A stretch of DNA of 64,000 nucleotides from Hyaloperonospora brassicae (lineage: Eukaryota; Oomycota; Peronosporomycetes; Peronosporales; Peronosporaceae), in assembly GCA_947650285.1 (NCBI GenBank), contig CANTFL010001048.1:1-64000 (forward strand), written 5' to 3'. The position numbers were made by a program, and so were the translations under genes. The notes beneath the pieces are model-generated. The model did not search any database. It was not told the DNA's origin and saw nothing but the letters and a program-made list of their open reading frames with translations. Of the stretch, positions 1 through 12,153 are shown piece after piece; position 1 is the first letter of the stretch, and each line of letters begins with the position of its first letter.

Positions 1-75
1 TGGCTAGTGATGCCACAGGGGCTGAGTAATGCTCCTGCAACATTCAATAAATGTGTCACAAATCTGTTGACTGAT
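1..75 (+). mobile_element. Ty3/gypsy reverse transcriptase fragment
   Basis: Frame 1 from the window edge reads WLVMPQGLSNAPATF followed by NKCVTNLL. This is the conserved stretch just before the catalytic YVDD box in Ty3/gypsy reverse transcriptases (family pattern MPQGL-NAPATFQ). The match stops near base 75, where LINE-type sequence begins in the same orientation, so the element is cut here. Only about 24 codons are visible; the rest lies outside the window or is lost. Confidence 0.8.
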
Positions 76-3000
76 CCGGGACAAGGCGGCAGGTCCAGGT
101 GGACTTAATAATGACTTTTGCAAGGGCATGTCTGCTCTCCGTGTCCCTGTCCTGGTGGATATCAGCAATAAAATTATGGAAGGTGATGATCCACCTCCCT
201 CTTTTGCGAAAGCATTCATTACTCCTTTGCGTAAAAGGGGGACTCGACCGATGCGATGGATTATCGACCCATATCGTTATTGCAAAAGAGTCATACGATT
301 CTTGCAAACGTGTTGGCAAGGCGGCTGCCGCTGGTTCGTTTCAACTCACTAAGCTGTCGGATCAAGGCTTTGTTCATGGTAAACATATATTAAAGCTTGT
401 AATAATGATGATGTCTCAACTAGCCTCGTAATAGCACGATGAGACTCAAGCGGCTGAGAATAGCAGATTTATCTTAATACTCGACTTTTGGAAGGTATGC
501 GATACAGTCGATCGGGACCTTTTTATATGAGGCCCTACAAAGCTATGCTTTTGGATAGCGGTATATTCAGCTGATCAAGCGACCCCGCATGCCGGGACGA
601 CGGCGTCTTTCCTCGTCAACGTCATACTCTCCGTAACCTTTTATAGTGGTATCAGGCATTCGCCAAGGGTTCTTGCCCGCCCCTACTACTTTTTCTATCG
701 ACGGCTAAGCGCTCGGGGGTCGCTATTCAACAATCCCTGACTTTTACATACTTCCAGTCCCAGGTGTCGGGAAGGATTTTCACACATTTTTGCTTTCGTA
801 GATGACTCAACCATCTTTCTCAACAAAGCGCAACATTTACCACCGGTGCGTAATAATGTAACCAACTTCGGCGCTTTTTTGTCTGTTTTCAGGTGCAGAC
901 GGCCAAGATTGAATTTGTTTTCTGAAATCGAGCAGTCAGATTGTCGATTATCACGAAATGTTGGTAATTCGAGCCGGCGAAACCACACGTAACTTTGGAC
1001 CAAAAGTCGGAACGGGTGAACTCTATCATCGCAACTAGGCGCTTCGAATTCGGAAGCTCCAGAGGCGACTGATCGCAGCTTCAACAATCGCAACTAATGT
1101 CGACTCTTGAATGCTTATTCTAAATGCAGTCATCTTGTCTTCTATCCTTCATGCGGCTGCGGTTTTCGAGATGCCAGATTGGGCGAGAAAATAAATCATA
1201 AACCTGAATAAACAATTTTTGTGGGCACATGCGATTTCGTCGGAAGCAAGTGATACAATATTATCCCTGCTTAACTGTACAAGCCAAAAAAAAGGCAGGC
1301 AGAGTCGGTCTCGCCTCGATAAAGGTAGCTATATAAAAAGCAACGCACGAAACATGCGCTGCGTTGGCTAACCCAATTCCGCGACAAGAATTTTATATCT
1401 GGCGTTCCAAGCGTATCAAGGTAGATCCACTATTATATTGCGCTTATGCACGAGTGGCTGCGGTGGCGAGATCATTTAACCTGCTCATCATTAAAGCCTT
1501 CGAAGGATTTTCTTGCCCGGGATATAGACAACTTTTGAAACTAACGGCGGAGATGATGGTGCACCGCCGAGCTCGGGAGGAGCTCGTCACACCATTTCAC
1601 TGACGTGCTATCGATCGCATGGTAGCAATCAGCCTTCCTACGCGCTTCCTGACATGCGCATCGGACACCACTACGAGTAGACCCAACAAGCCACGTCAAC
1701 CGACTCTGGCAACAGGAATTTGATGTACGCTAATGTCCAGTCACTAGAGGGAAAGCGTCGACGACGGCGCGCACTTGCAAGTGCTTGACACATTTTGATC
1801 AACTGGTGTGCAAGCTGGCGATCGGTGGAACGATGGTGACTGGATCGTATCGTATGCTACTATATTTCAGTACGACGTCGCAACCCCAGATTACCACCAA
1901 CAAGCAGTGTATCTATTTTGGGACGTTTGAATGGAGTGACAATCCGTGGATACGGGATACGAAAGGTGCGAAACTTCTGCACTCGACTTACTTTTTCAGA
2001 TGTGACAGAGCCTTGGCAACTAAAATTGCAATTTTAACACTTCCTCGTTTCGACGATAAATTAAGTGAATATTTGCCCCTTCTTGATGAAATGTTTCGGA
2101 ACGCAATCGTGCCGAATTTAAATGACAAAGGATATGGAAATTCGCTTTTTTGGAACAAAGTATATTTGTTTAATTATTTGCAAAAAAGGAAATGATTTAA
2201 AGTTACATACATTGGTGCTAAAACAGATACGACCAAATTGACGCCTGCTCTATCGCGGACCTACTGAGTACATTCGGCGGACAGGGCACACCGATTTAGT
2301 GTTTACCATCCCTGCCGCGAGGTACTAAGTACTCCCAGCCCAAACTTTGGCGGTAGGCGACTGCTATAGTATAAGTCTCCCTATTTCGTGATTGGATCGG
2401 AAATAAGTCTAGAACCCACCTCATCGATAAGGCATCCTCCTCCGTTTTGTAAGGAATATGACTAGGCGACTGAGCGAAGAGGTAGCATTGTGTGTGCTCG
2501 CAGAGGTCTATCCGGATCGGATGTCGGTACGATTCGATTGCAGCAAGCCGTCGACGGGCTGCACTGGTATTTTCTTACCGAAGCTTCGGAACTCGACGCA
2601 ACACCGGATGATGAGCGTTCGAGATGAGCTATGTACATTCGGCAGCACGCAGTGGTCTTTTGCGCCCACCCTAACAGTCATCGCTACGCGTGGGGGGTAC
2701 CGCAAATGGTTCCCAATGAATCCATTCGACGGGCTATTGTCCAACGGGCCTGCCGGCTCCACGAATGCTAGCTATCTCTGCCTATGAAACCCATGCTGGA
2801 CCGATTAGATGCTACTATTCGCACGGATACGTGGCAAAGAGCCGCGGCACATCAGCTTCGTTCCTAGGTATGCAAGCATGATAACGACCTTTCTGCCTTT
2901 CAAGTTTAGACGGCGTACCGCGTTGCGACCAATCAATTTAGTTTCTATCACGAGGGCCGCACCACTGACAATAGCTGCCGTGCTTTACCAGCGTGTCACG

Positions 3001-3240
3001 GAATGCCCGAAATTTGGGACACGTATTTTGGGGTTGCCAGATGGCGCGGGCGTACTGGGACGAATGCCTCCGACATTGGACCGGCGCTCCAGCCATTCCG
3101 CCAGTTTTGCCGAGTTGCTTCGGCAACTGTGCGAATTGTCAGACCCCGGTGATCCCAGCGCTACAGCGGTCTAGGCTACTCGAGCGGGTTCAAAATGATG
3201 CCACGGAGGCGAGAAGGTCTGGAGTCGGATTCGGTTCCTG
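73..3240 (+). pseudogene. Decayed 5'-truncated non-LTR retrotransposon (LINE) ORF2-like sequence
   Basis: Successive frames give LINE reverse-transcriptase landmarks in the right order. Bases 75-240 read KAAGPGGLNNDF and PPPSFAKAFITPLRK. About 355-430 read QGFVHGKHILK. About 480-520 read ILDFWKVCDTVDRDLF, which carries the first catalytic Asp. About 640-690 read VVSGIRQG. About 798-830 read FVDDSTIFLN, equivalent to the YADD active site. At 957-1020 comes GETTRNFG, at 1120-1230 LNAVIL and KQFLWAHA. At 2990-3090 a zinc-knuckle-like C-terminus (zf-RVT type) reads HVFWGCQMARAYWDECL. Frameshifts and stops separate these blocks, so the ORF is dead. The N-terminal endonuclease is missing, which fits 5' truncation. 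Open stretches at 1364-1603, 1785-2195 and 2458-2787 belong to the same decayed body or are unassigned. Confidence 0.8.
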
Positions 3241-4668
3241 ATGAGCTCTATCTGCATCACGCATTTATGATGTGAGCGAAACGACGCCGTTTTTCGTGGC
3301 GCGCAGCCCACGACGTCTCAAAGTGTTGAACGAATCTGGACTACGGGCGTTTGTCAATTGTATGCCTTGGCTATGCGTGAACATAGAGGAGCGGCGACAG
3401 TGCCATAACGGGTTCGATTACATGCTTGCCTTGACTTATTTACCCTAGAGTTCAGCGGGGACCGCTACCTCTAGCAAAGTGCCACGAATCACCGCCGAGA
3501 CCGGCGCTGTATTCCTGGCTTCCGAGATTTTAGGCTTCTAGCACATAGGTAATCGACAGTCGTGAATCTCTTTCTCTACATTTAATGCCAAGGAACTGGT
3601 GCACACCGTGGCAAATTGCATAATCTGTCGAATGCATTCGACTCTGTAAAGATAAATCGACGACCCGGGCAATTGTGTGGATAATGGAACCAGTAGGTAT
3701 GAACATGTGTACTGGATCGTTGTATGCAGTATTTCCCCTACCACACCTAGCTTAGACTTGGTATGCTGCTGTTGAAAGCTTTTGTCCACTCTCTTGCCAA
3801 GACTTGGTTTGGTGCTGTTGAGTGCTTGTCCATCATGTTGCCGGTCAGAAAGCTGTATCGGCAACCACAATCTCTGCGTGGCGATATTGCTTGTTTGCGT
3901 GTAATGGAAGAACAGCTTGTCCTGCTATATCATACAGCCTCGTCTTCACAACCATAGCTCGGAAGGTTCGTGCACGACCACAGTACAAAGACGACATCTT
4001 CATGGCGTTGCAGAGGCCTGTTGTTCGGCACTCTCTCGTGTCGAAGAGAATGAAGGTGGTGCACACTTCGTCAATCTGTAAAACGCTACATGGCACGGAC
4101 TATCGTGCCGAGTGTAAAGCTGAAACATCCTTATAAAGAAAAGGCATACCGAAGAACGACGACCCGAAAATGGGTATGTGAAAAATACAGTCTCCCGTTT
4201 TCGGAATGCGTCTCTCGAAAATGCTCATCGCTTTTGCTCTCACACTCTGTCTTTTTTCTTGCATAGCATGCTTTCAACGACTGGTTCTCACTTCCAAGGC
4301 TTTCGTTTATTTTTCGAGTCGATCAAGCCGCGTAATGTGCATACACGCAAGACCATCGTCGCAGGTCAAAGCGCTCGATCGATGCTGGGCACAGTTGCAA
4401 ACGCCAACTCGGTTGCTGCAAGCAAACCTCGAATATTTACAGTACGTGCAAACCCACACAAACGCGTATGATAGGTAGCAACAACCACAAACCTTCTGCA
4501 GCTATTTCGAACTCCTCCGACGAAGTACTGTTGCTTTCTTTATTCTTCACCGCAGCGCGAGTTGCACGAACCTGGGGGAACCAGCAGACTGCAGATCGAG
4601 CACAAACGCACTCATGGCTACGACACTTGCTGCATCCAAGTGCTAGTTCCAGATCCGGCGTCGTTCCC
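3241..4668. other. Non-genic stretch between LINE relic and PI3K 3' end
   Basis: Only short overlapping open frames are present on both strands (longest about 110 codons, 3538-3870 minus) and none resembles a family I know. The first part may be more retroelement debris, but I could not place it. From about 4.2 kb the sequence is 3' flank of the minus-strand PI3K gene and holds one short open frame with a signal-peptide-like start, listed separately. Confidence 0.5.
4206..4478 (+). other. 90-codon ORF with signal-peptide-like N-terminus, status uncertain
   Basis: The frame opens MRLSKMLIAFALTLCLFSCIAC. It has a basic start, a hydrophobic core and small residues before a plausible cleavage site, as in oomycete secreted proteins. 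The remainder has no RXLR, LFLAK or regular cysteine pattern and ends after about 65 residues. A second open frame overlaps it, so it may be a frameshifted remnant or chance. It faces the 3' end of the PI3K gene. I would not call it a gene without expression data. Confidence 0.2.
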
Positions 4669-7600
4669 CTATCCAAACGCGTGGGCAATATTGTGCAAGT
4701 AGTTGTCAAAACGCTTGAACCGGCTGTCGAGGCAGAAATGAATCGTTTGCTCGAACGACTCGCGGGCGCGATCATCCGATACTTCGGGCGCCAGCGTCGT
4801 CACGATGTGATTAATGTCATCCCGTCCTGTCAACTCAGGCATGTCCGCCGGGACCATCAGCAGCAACAGCGACACCAAAAGGTGCATTTGTCTCCGTAGC
4901 ACACAGTACGCCGTGCACGCTGTGTCAACAAACTTTGCAAAGTCCTTTCCTTCCACGCCACCTAGCACGTACGCCATTTCGTTCGTAAATACGAAAGGGG
5001 TTCGCTCACGACGGATTCCCAGCTAGCTCACACGACACAACCACATCGGTGAGTAAAGCGCACACAAAACACACCGCAATAGTCACACCGCATTCTTACC
5101 TTGTAGTACTTGAGGTGACCAAGAAAGTGGCCAAAGTCGATGTGGAAGTACCGACCTGATGACGAAATCTATACACCGGTAAAATAAAACAGGCGTCAGG
5201 CATAGCTGTAGCGCACCAGAACGAAAGCTGCTCCACGAACCATAATGTTGTCGTTATGCCGATCACCAATGCCAAGTACGCAAGTTGCTACACAGTAGCC
5301 TGCGCAAGAGCGACTGAAAAGGTCAACAGCAGCCTTGCGACTTCTCGGATCAGGATTGTTTGCGCGAATCCAGTCGGAGAAACTGGGATCCTTGAACGTC
5401 CCCATCATGCCGTCACGCCTATGCACCTCAGCAGTCGTGACCGAGTTTGGCACCATCTGAAGAATGCCGGTCATTGGGGATGTCGCTACACATCGATACG
5501 GCTCCATTGCCAAATCCAGACCCTCGTCTCGCCACATCTCGTCCATCAGACGAATCAACTGTAGCGTCAAGCAATCTTGACGGACATCATCACCTGCCTT
5601 GAACATTACTGTAACAGGGTCACCTCCTTCTTCCGCGTTCTCAAACACCAGCCACAACGGCTTTTTCGCCGAATCCATGACACGGCATTTGCTCACGATA
5701 ATCTTGCCAACTTCAATACGAGGGTCAAGCGGTAATTGGAAGGAGCCTGGCAGAAGCTCGTTCAGCGCCTCCAAGCCTTGCTGCATCGCACGTTTCATTT
5801 CAGCCGCGCCATCTTTCCGTTTCGCCTTCACGCTCTGGCAAATGCGCTCGAGCATTCCACCCTCCGAGAACAGCTTATCTTGCAGCTTCAAGATGGCGCG
5901 CATCTTCGAGCTACAGACGTCCAAGTACGCATTCAAGATCGTACCATATCGTTCACGGTACTGGTCGTTGTGCGCTTCCACCTTCATGCTCCAAAAGAGA
6001 TCAAACCCGATCTGGTTCGGATTCTTTATGGCACGTTCGATCAGCAGCATCGACAAAGGCGAAACGTGATGGTTCTCAAACTTAATGGCTTGCACGAGCT
6101 GAGGCAAGAAGTAGCTAAACGTCGTATCAGCCATTTGGCCGAGCTTTTTGACAGCAAACGAGCGAACGCCTTCGTTTGCAAACTCGCCATTCAAGAGCTC
6201 AATATAGGCTGCTTGGTGGTCAGGCACGGACCAGCGCGGAAGTAACCTCAACGCCTCTTCGCGCTCATCGCGGTCATCCCAATGGACACAAGAAAGGATG
6301 CGCGGCAGAGCAGCTGGTATATCGATAAATTCTTCGCGGTGCATCCATAGCTGTTCTTTTTGGTACGGACTGAACCGGTACAGCGGATCTAGCAAAATGA
6401 GCTTGCGCAGCTCATTGTACTGGGCAGAATCATGCTGTGACGCGCTGTGGCCACTACATCGGGAGGTCGAGTCGCGCCGGTCCTGGGCAATACTCTCTAG
6501 TATGTTTTTGCCGTCGAGGACGTCGCTGTTTTCTTCCTCACGGGGGCTCTCAGCGACAGGATCTGGTACACCCGAATCGTCAAAGCCACAGTGGCCGCTT
6601 GGAAGATCGTTGATGGCCGACTCACCCTTGGAAACGGTCGAAATTGCAAGCATCCATTCCTCGCGGTCTTGTTTTGTTTCAGCAGAAATGATATAGTCAC
6701 GAGACGAACCCGTGGGTCGCACCTTGAAGCACCATGTCTGGCGGAGTTTCCGGGTTCCCTTATTCACAGGGGCTGTCGTGAATTTCTGATTCATGTCATC
6801 CGCGGTCATCACTGAGCAATTACGCAGCGTGATCAATTTACGAGGGGCAGTCTCGTCATCGGCGTAGCTGAGAGTACAAGTGCTTTGGTCCACGACAAAC
6901 CAGCGACGACGCCAACGAGTCAAAGACGAAAAATTGCCCACTTTCTGGAGCCACCCCTCTTTCCGCAGCATCACAGATCGGCTACTCGTGACAAAACTGC
7001 GGCGGTGAGAACGGTCACTCATCGATGATCGCTCATCGTCGTTCCAGTTATATTTGATCGGCGTATCGAACTTAGAAAACTCGACCTGAATCAGGGGCTC
7101 GTTCGGCAATGCAACGTGAGGCACAGGTCCCTGGATGCATGAATGCAGGTTGTTGTACATGTGCACATAGTGCTGCCCCTGTGTGAGCGTATCATCCACT
7201 TCAAATACGTTCACGCCGGTCACGAGCATCTTTTCTTCGATGACGTCCATGCTCGACGTTGAGCTCCCTACAATTTTTTTCACACCTGACACCGTGAGCT
7301 GGACTCGTGTCGTGCGCGTGATGTTGCAAATGTCAATGTTGAACTTGTGCCACACAGCATCTTCCCACTCGGCATACAACAAGTTGTTGCGCTGGGCTTT
7401 CAGTCGTACGTCAGTCGTATCAATTACAGCGTTATCCAGCAGTTGGCCACCGTCGTACAGTTCAATGCGAACGATCACGCCTGAGCTCATCAAAGGGACT
7501 TTGGTCACGATGGCTTCTTCACTTGACCGCTTTCTCACGCATGTCGTACGAGGAATGTTCAGTACACGACGAATACGGACGGCAAACGGTTGTTGAATGA

Positions 7601-8945
7601 TACTACTGGGTAGCGACGGGTTACGGTCGACTGAAGGACGTTCCCACTCATCGCCAAGCGTCGTCATCTGCAACGACGTTGCCCGCTCACCATCGAACAT
7701 GTCGGAAAACTGGCAGACAATATTGTCCATCAGCCCAGAACTATTCGCAAAATCCCTGCCAATGCTCAAGTTCATCATAGCAGTCTCTTGGATAACCGAC
7801 TCGTGAATCACGGTCAATCGAATTGTCTTTTTCGTCAGCAGACACTCACGAACGTGCACATATTCATTCAGCACACGGAACCTATCGATCATGTAGTCAC
7901 GGTAGCCTGTAATCTTCAGCCGGTACTCTGCTGGATTGTACGGTCTCAACGGTGCTGCATCCAACGCCTGCTCGTAACAATTGAATATGTGCTCCACAAT
8001 CTGTCCCACTGTATCCCCAGTCGTGACAACCATCCGGACATCGGTAATCGCCTTCGCGCTCACTTCTTGCAGCTGGAACATGCGCTTGTACGTGACATGA
8101 ACCGCACTGAACTTCACGACGTCGCACAGTCCTTTCAGCCACCGCTGGTACTCGGGTTCCGAGTCCGCACAAATTGCCCACGTACGTGCTGTCGTGACCA
8201 GAAGAATGCCGTACGGCTCTGCCTTGGAGTCCATGGGCTGCAACGATGACACTCGATCCAAGTCAATCCGCCCTCTTTCCAGCGTCTTTCTCTCGTCACG
8301 ACTCAGTGGAATGCCATTCTTCTCCGGCTTTTTCTTGTAATATGCCAGCACACTGCCATTTAGCGCCATGTACCGCTTTTTAAACGCCTTGTTTTTCTCT
8401 CCTCGCTTGCGCAAGTACCCACCCATGTGGTTGCTGATTGGCTGTGTTAACGAGATAGGTTTATCCGAGATCACAAGGTTCGCAGGAATTCGAGCCACTG
8501 TCTTTAGCGGCGTAATCAGTGCAAACTGGTTCTTCTGGTTCGAGTCGTGGGCTATCCAGTCGCCTTCTTCCACTTTAAACTCGGGCGTGTTCGCACGCAC
8601 TTCCAACTCTGCTGGCGAAATGTCTTCATGGGCAATTTTGAGCACTTTGCCCACCGCCGAGCGAAAATATAGCGACTCTTTCGAGTGGAACAAGTCCGGC
8701 ACAGGCTGCCAGCGCTTGTCGTCACCCATCATGCTGCGTCCAACTGCTGCGTACGGATTCAGCGCCTCAAATGACGGCACGAGCGAATCGTCCACATTGC
8801 GAGAGCTCCCGCCGCTCTGGTAATTTCCATACGCTGTCGAGACAAACGACGACGACGACGACACTGAGCTCGACCGCACGGAGCTGTTTCGCCCACTGGA
8901 CTGGAGAACCGACTGCATGGACTGCCGGGGAGTGAGGCTAAACAT
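4669..8945 (-). CDS. Class I-like phosphatidylinositol 3-kinase with two PH domains
   Basis: A lipid kinase expected to phosphorylate the 3-OH of phosphoinositides at membranes. Exons by splice signals and phase: 8945-5241, 5168-5100, 5022-4669, giving 1375 residues. Order: Ser-rich N-terminus; PH domain about 174-278; Ras-binding-like region about 300-380; C2 about 452-630; second PH domain about 660-775; helical PIK domain about 840-985; kinase domain about 1085-1375. Catalytic features are present: Lys in FKAGDDVRQD (about 1116), GIGDRHNDN (Asp about 1228) and, in exon 2, FHIDFGHFLGH (DFG Asp about 1246). Exon 3 starts LGIRRERTPFVFTNE and carries the usual C-terminal lobe. Intron 1 uses an unusual GTTCGT donor, chosen because it restores the normal spacing between NIM and FHIDFG. 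The start is the first ATG of a long frame that then runs without stops. Family call is firm; exact first intron ends are less sure. Confidence 0.93.
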
Positions 8946-10384
8946 CTACAGACGCCATCCATGAGTTCAACAAGAGAGACACACGCACACACACCAGCGC
9001 AAGACGGAAAAGAAGTCAGCCACAAGCACGTCCACACCCCATTGTGACACGACATGCAGCACAACGTCTCCACGTACAGTCGTCAAGACCTCAGGAGTTT
9101 GCGGTTGTCCAGTACAACACACTGCGTCTGTTCCTTTTCGTGTATCTTCTGCGGCGCCTGACAATGCACACAAACAGAGACAGACAGACAGACAGATAGA
9201 TAGCGCGGGTCGCCTCGTTAGTTGCTGCCACCCAAGAGATACGCAGAGAGAGAGAGCGCGCGGTGGACAGCCGAGAGACGTCTCTCTGCTCGCTACTTAC
9301 TACGCACGTGCTCTGTCCTTCAGTGACGACGGCGACGGCGCTGACGACTTGGACCCGACCTCGCTCTCTTCCGCTCGAGGTGGCAAAACGTCCTTCTCCG
9401 GTGGGGCCGTCGGTCGATGATTTTAGCGAATCAGTGGCGGTTGTGCCCTAGTCCACCTACCCCTGGACGAAGAAGGAAGCAGGCCATATCATAGGTCGGT
9501 GGGCCACGAGCGGTTTTCAACAAAACCTCTCGAGCGTTTATAGCCTGAAGTTAGCAGCAAAGCATAGCGCATAAAACGTCGTGCGGGCCAGCGACGTCGC
9601 GTGCCGCTTCGGACAACTCAACAGCGTCGATCGATCGTACGTCCAGTCGTCGTGCACACCAATTGGGAGTGGATCGATCGATATGCGCTTTTTGGGGGAT
9701 GAAAAAGTGCTGCTTCAACTTGCAAGTGCGAACGAACAGCACTGTTGGCAATGCTCGACGATACCGGCGCTACGAGCTGGCAAAAAGTGATGGTAAACAG
9801 GCACACACACGTGTCAATGCGTTCGTGCGTGTTGCAAGACGTATCTGTTGCGTCTGCTACTTTGTCGGCGACAAGAAAACGCTCGACGGCTTCTTGATTT
9901 CATAACAATGATCGACGTGACATACGGTGCAGAGCTAGCGACAGTGTTGAGCACGCACTTGTTGCTGTAGCATTGCTCTGGCTGTGTAGATTGGACGATG
10001 CTCTGATGCTGTTGATGCTGTCGCTGGTTGCGTGTGAGGCACGAAAGTGTCCGATCGTATTGCTACAGACAGCAGCGTCGGAGATACTAAAGCGTGAGCT
10101 GCTTTGTTGACGCGACTGTTGTTGCGTAGTAGGACAGATACAAACGACTACGGCAATGGATTTTCGCTTACGTTGGTTAGTGGACGTCTAGAAACCGACA
10201 ATGAAGAGTATCCGGCATGCGTTTCATCTTTCGGATCGATCCTCGTTCTATCTGGGCGAAGGAAGACAGATAGACGTTTTGTACGTGTTTGTGGCGCTTA
10301 TTGCAATACGTGTACGCTTGTGATCAAGTCGCGGTAGATGATTGACGATCTGGACGTCTAACTGTATCAATGGCGCAAAAGTGA

Positions 10385-12153
10385 CTAGCAACGGTTGCGC
10401 TGGCGGATATATGCGTCAAAACCAGCGACAACCTCACCTTCGTGGCAGGCAGTCGACTTACAAGCATGAGCTAGAAGAACAAAACCGACGGAAAGCCATG
10501 CGTCCTCATCGTCGAAGGCGAGCGAACTTGATGTGGTTCTGTCGGGCAATCGATACCTGCGTTGTGTGATCGATGAGCCTATTCGTAAGTCACCCACGAG
10601 ATCTGCGATATGGAAATCCAATGTGCATCGATGTGAGCAAAAGAGGTTTGCTACTACTGGACGCTTTGTTGTGCAACGCGTCCGGTACGAATTAGCATAC
10701 GTAAAGAAGAAGAAGAAGAAGTGCACGATTGCGAAAAGCTCTGTAGGGTATCACCATGCACTGGATGCGGTGCCGCTTTAGTCTTACATCACGCAGACCG
10801 CAGACTGAGATTTCAGGATGCTGCCGTGATGAAGTTTATCAACTGCTGAGCAAAAGCATCGACGTGTGCGCGTTAATGACGAAGACTTGACATGTACCGT
10901 ATCGGTCGACTGGCCGTGGCGCAGCGATGGCGTCATGGCACCGCATGATTGCAACGGTCAGCTTGTTAGTGCCGCTCGATTTCACCATGTTCGTGGTTTC
11001 TGTGCATTGCACGCAGAATAGAGAGACCCAGTGAAGCAGCATTGATCAACGTGCTGAACTGGCCAGCGCAACGTTTTGTCGTCCACAACACGCTCCATGA
11101 AAGAGATCAGCTGCTTGGAACACTATCACGGAAACGATTGAGTGCGTCCCGACGGAAGACTGAGTCGATCAACATTGATTGGCGCACATTCGGTGCTGAC
11201 ACTTTCAAAGTCTCGCAAATGACATGTGAGAAGGACGCGTACCATTTCCGTTTGTCGGTCAACATCAGGAGAGAAGACACTGGTGATGGCTCGTTGGGTG
11301 TCACTGAATTGCGCGTACTGCGCTGCGTTGTTCGACAGCAACTCTGACACGTATGTGATCAGAAGTGCAAACATGTGAGGCACATTCACAAGCTCTCGCC
11401 TTCGTGTGAGTACTTGTTGGGCGGTCCTCGGCAGTGCCATTCTTCATACTGTTTGCTGAAGCGTTTCATAGGAGAAAAGAAGCGACCAGAAATGTCTCGA
11501 CTGGTACATCAGTCAGCCGAATCTTCCTCCGCACTCGAAAGTAGCGATGTACAATTTGGCTGGAGGATGTTGTCATGTGTGTGAACAAACGGCTAACATG
11601 CGCGTGTACGCGTTGAGCGGAGAATGATGTACACTGGCAGCCGATAGATTCCTGTTGCCTGCGATCTTTTAGTGGAAATGACTGGTCTCCATCAGCTTGA
11701 TGCATGAAGCTCGACGCTTTGCGAGGCGACGACACGTTTGAGCAAGTTTGTTGTGCGCTATATTGTGTACGTATCACCGCACCAATAGTTTTCGGTGCAT
11801 AGCACTACGTCCAGGTCGATCTTCACCACGGCGTCTACGTCATGGCGGAGATCGACCTGGATATGCAGTAATGGACCAGTACTGCTGTGGACAGAAGCCC
11901 CCACGTATCATCTGAGCAAAACGGATTTCGAGATCATGGGCTCTGCGAGCATAGTACAGCAGATAGCTTTGTGGCATAGAACTGCAAGCGGGTACTTTTC
12001 TTGGTAAGCACTCGATACCAGGTAACACTGCCAAACTATCAAGATGGCCAAGTATATCACGGCTACGACAGTCCTCCAAGCATCCAGCGACTGGAACCGA
12101 CAACGTGCTCGCCGATAAAGACGTGGGCTTGATATGATCGTAACGAGAACCAA
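10385..12153 (-). pseudogene. Possible decayed minus-strand protein gene, unidentified
   Basis: Several adjacent minus-strand frames have amphipathic, protein-like composition but keep switching frame. Examples are 11440-11126 (VNVPHMFALLITYVSELLS), then after a frame change SSARLINAASLGLSILRAM near 11060, then HVDAFAQQLINFITAA near 10850. Upstream, 12090-11990 encodes a possible membrane segment (VVAVIYLAILIVWQCYLVS). The helical, Leu/Ala-rich character recalls repeat proteins, but I recognise no family. It could also be chance, or an intron-rich gene I failed to parse. Confidence 0.25.
11811..11860. repeat. Perfect 12-bp inverted repeat (hairpin)
   Basis: CCAGGTCGATCT at 11811-11822 is followed after 26 nt by its exact reverse complement at 11849-11860. 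As RNA it could form a 12-bp stem with a 26-nt loop. No gene is assigned here and the role is unknown. Confidence 0.7.

Noticed and set aside
5736..6245. 169-codon plus-strand ORF
   Set aside because: Antisense shadow of the helical and kinase domains of the PI3K gene.
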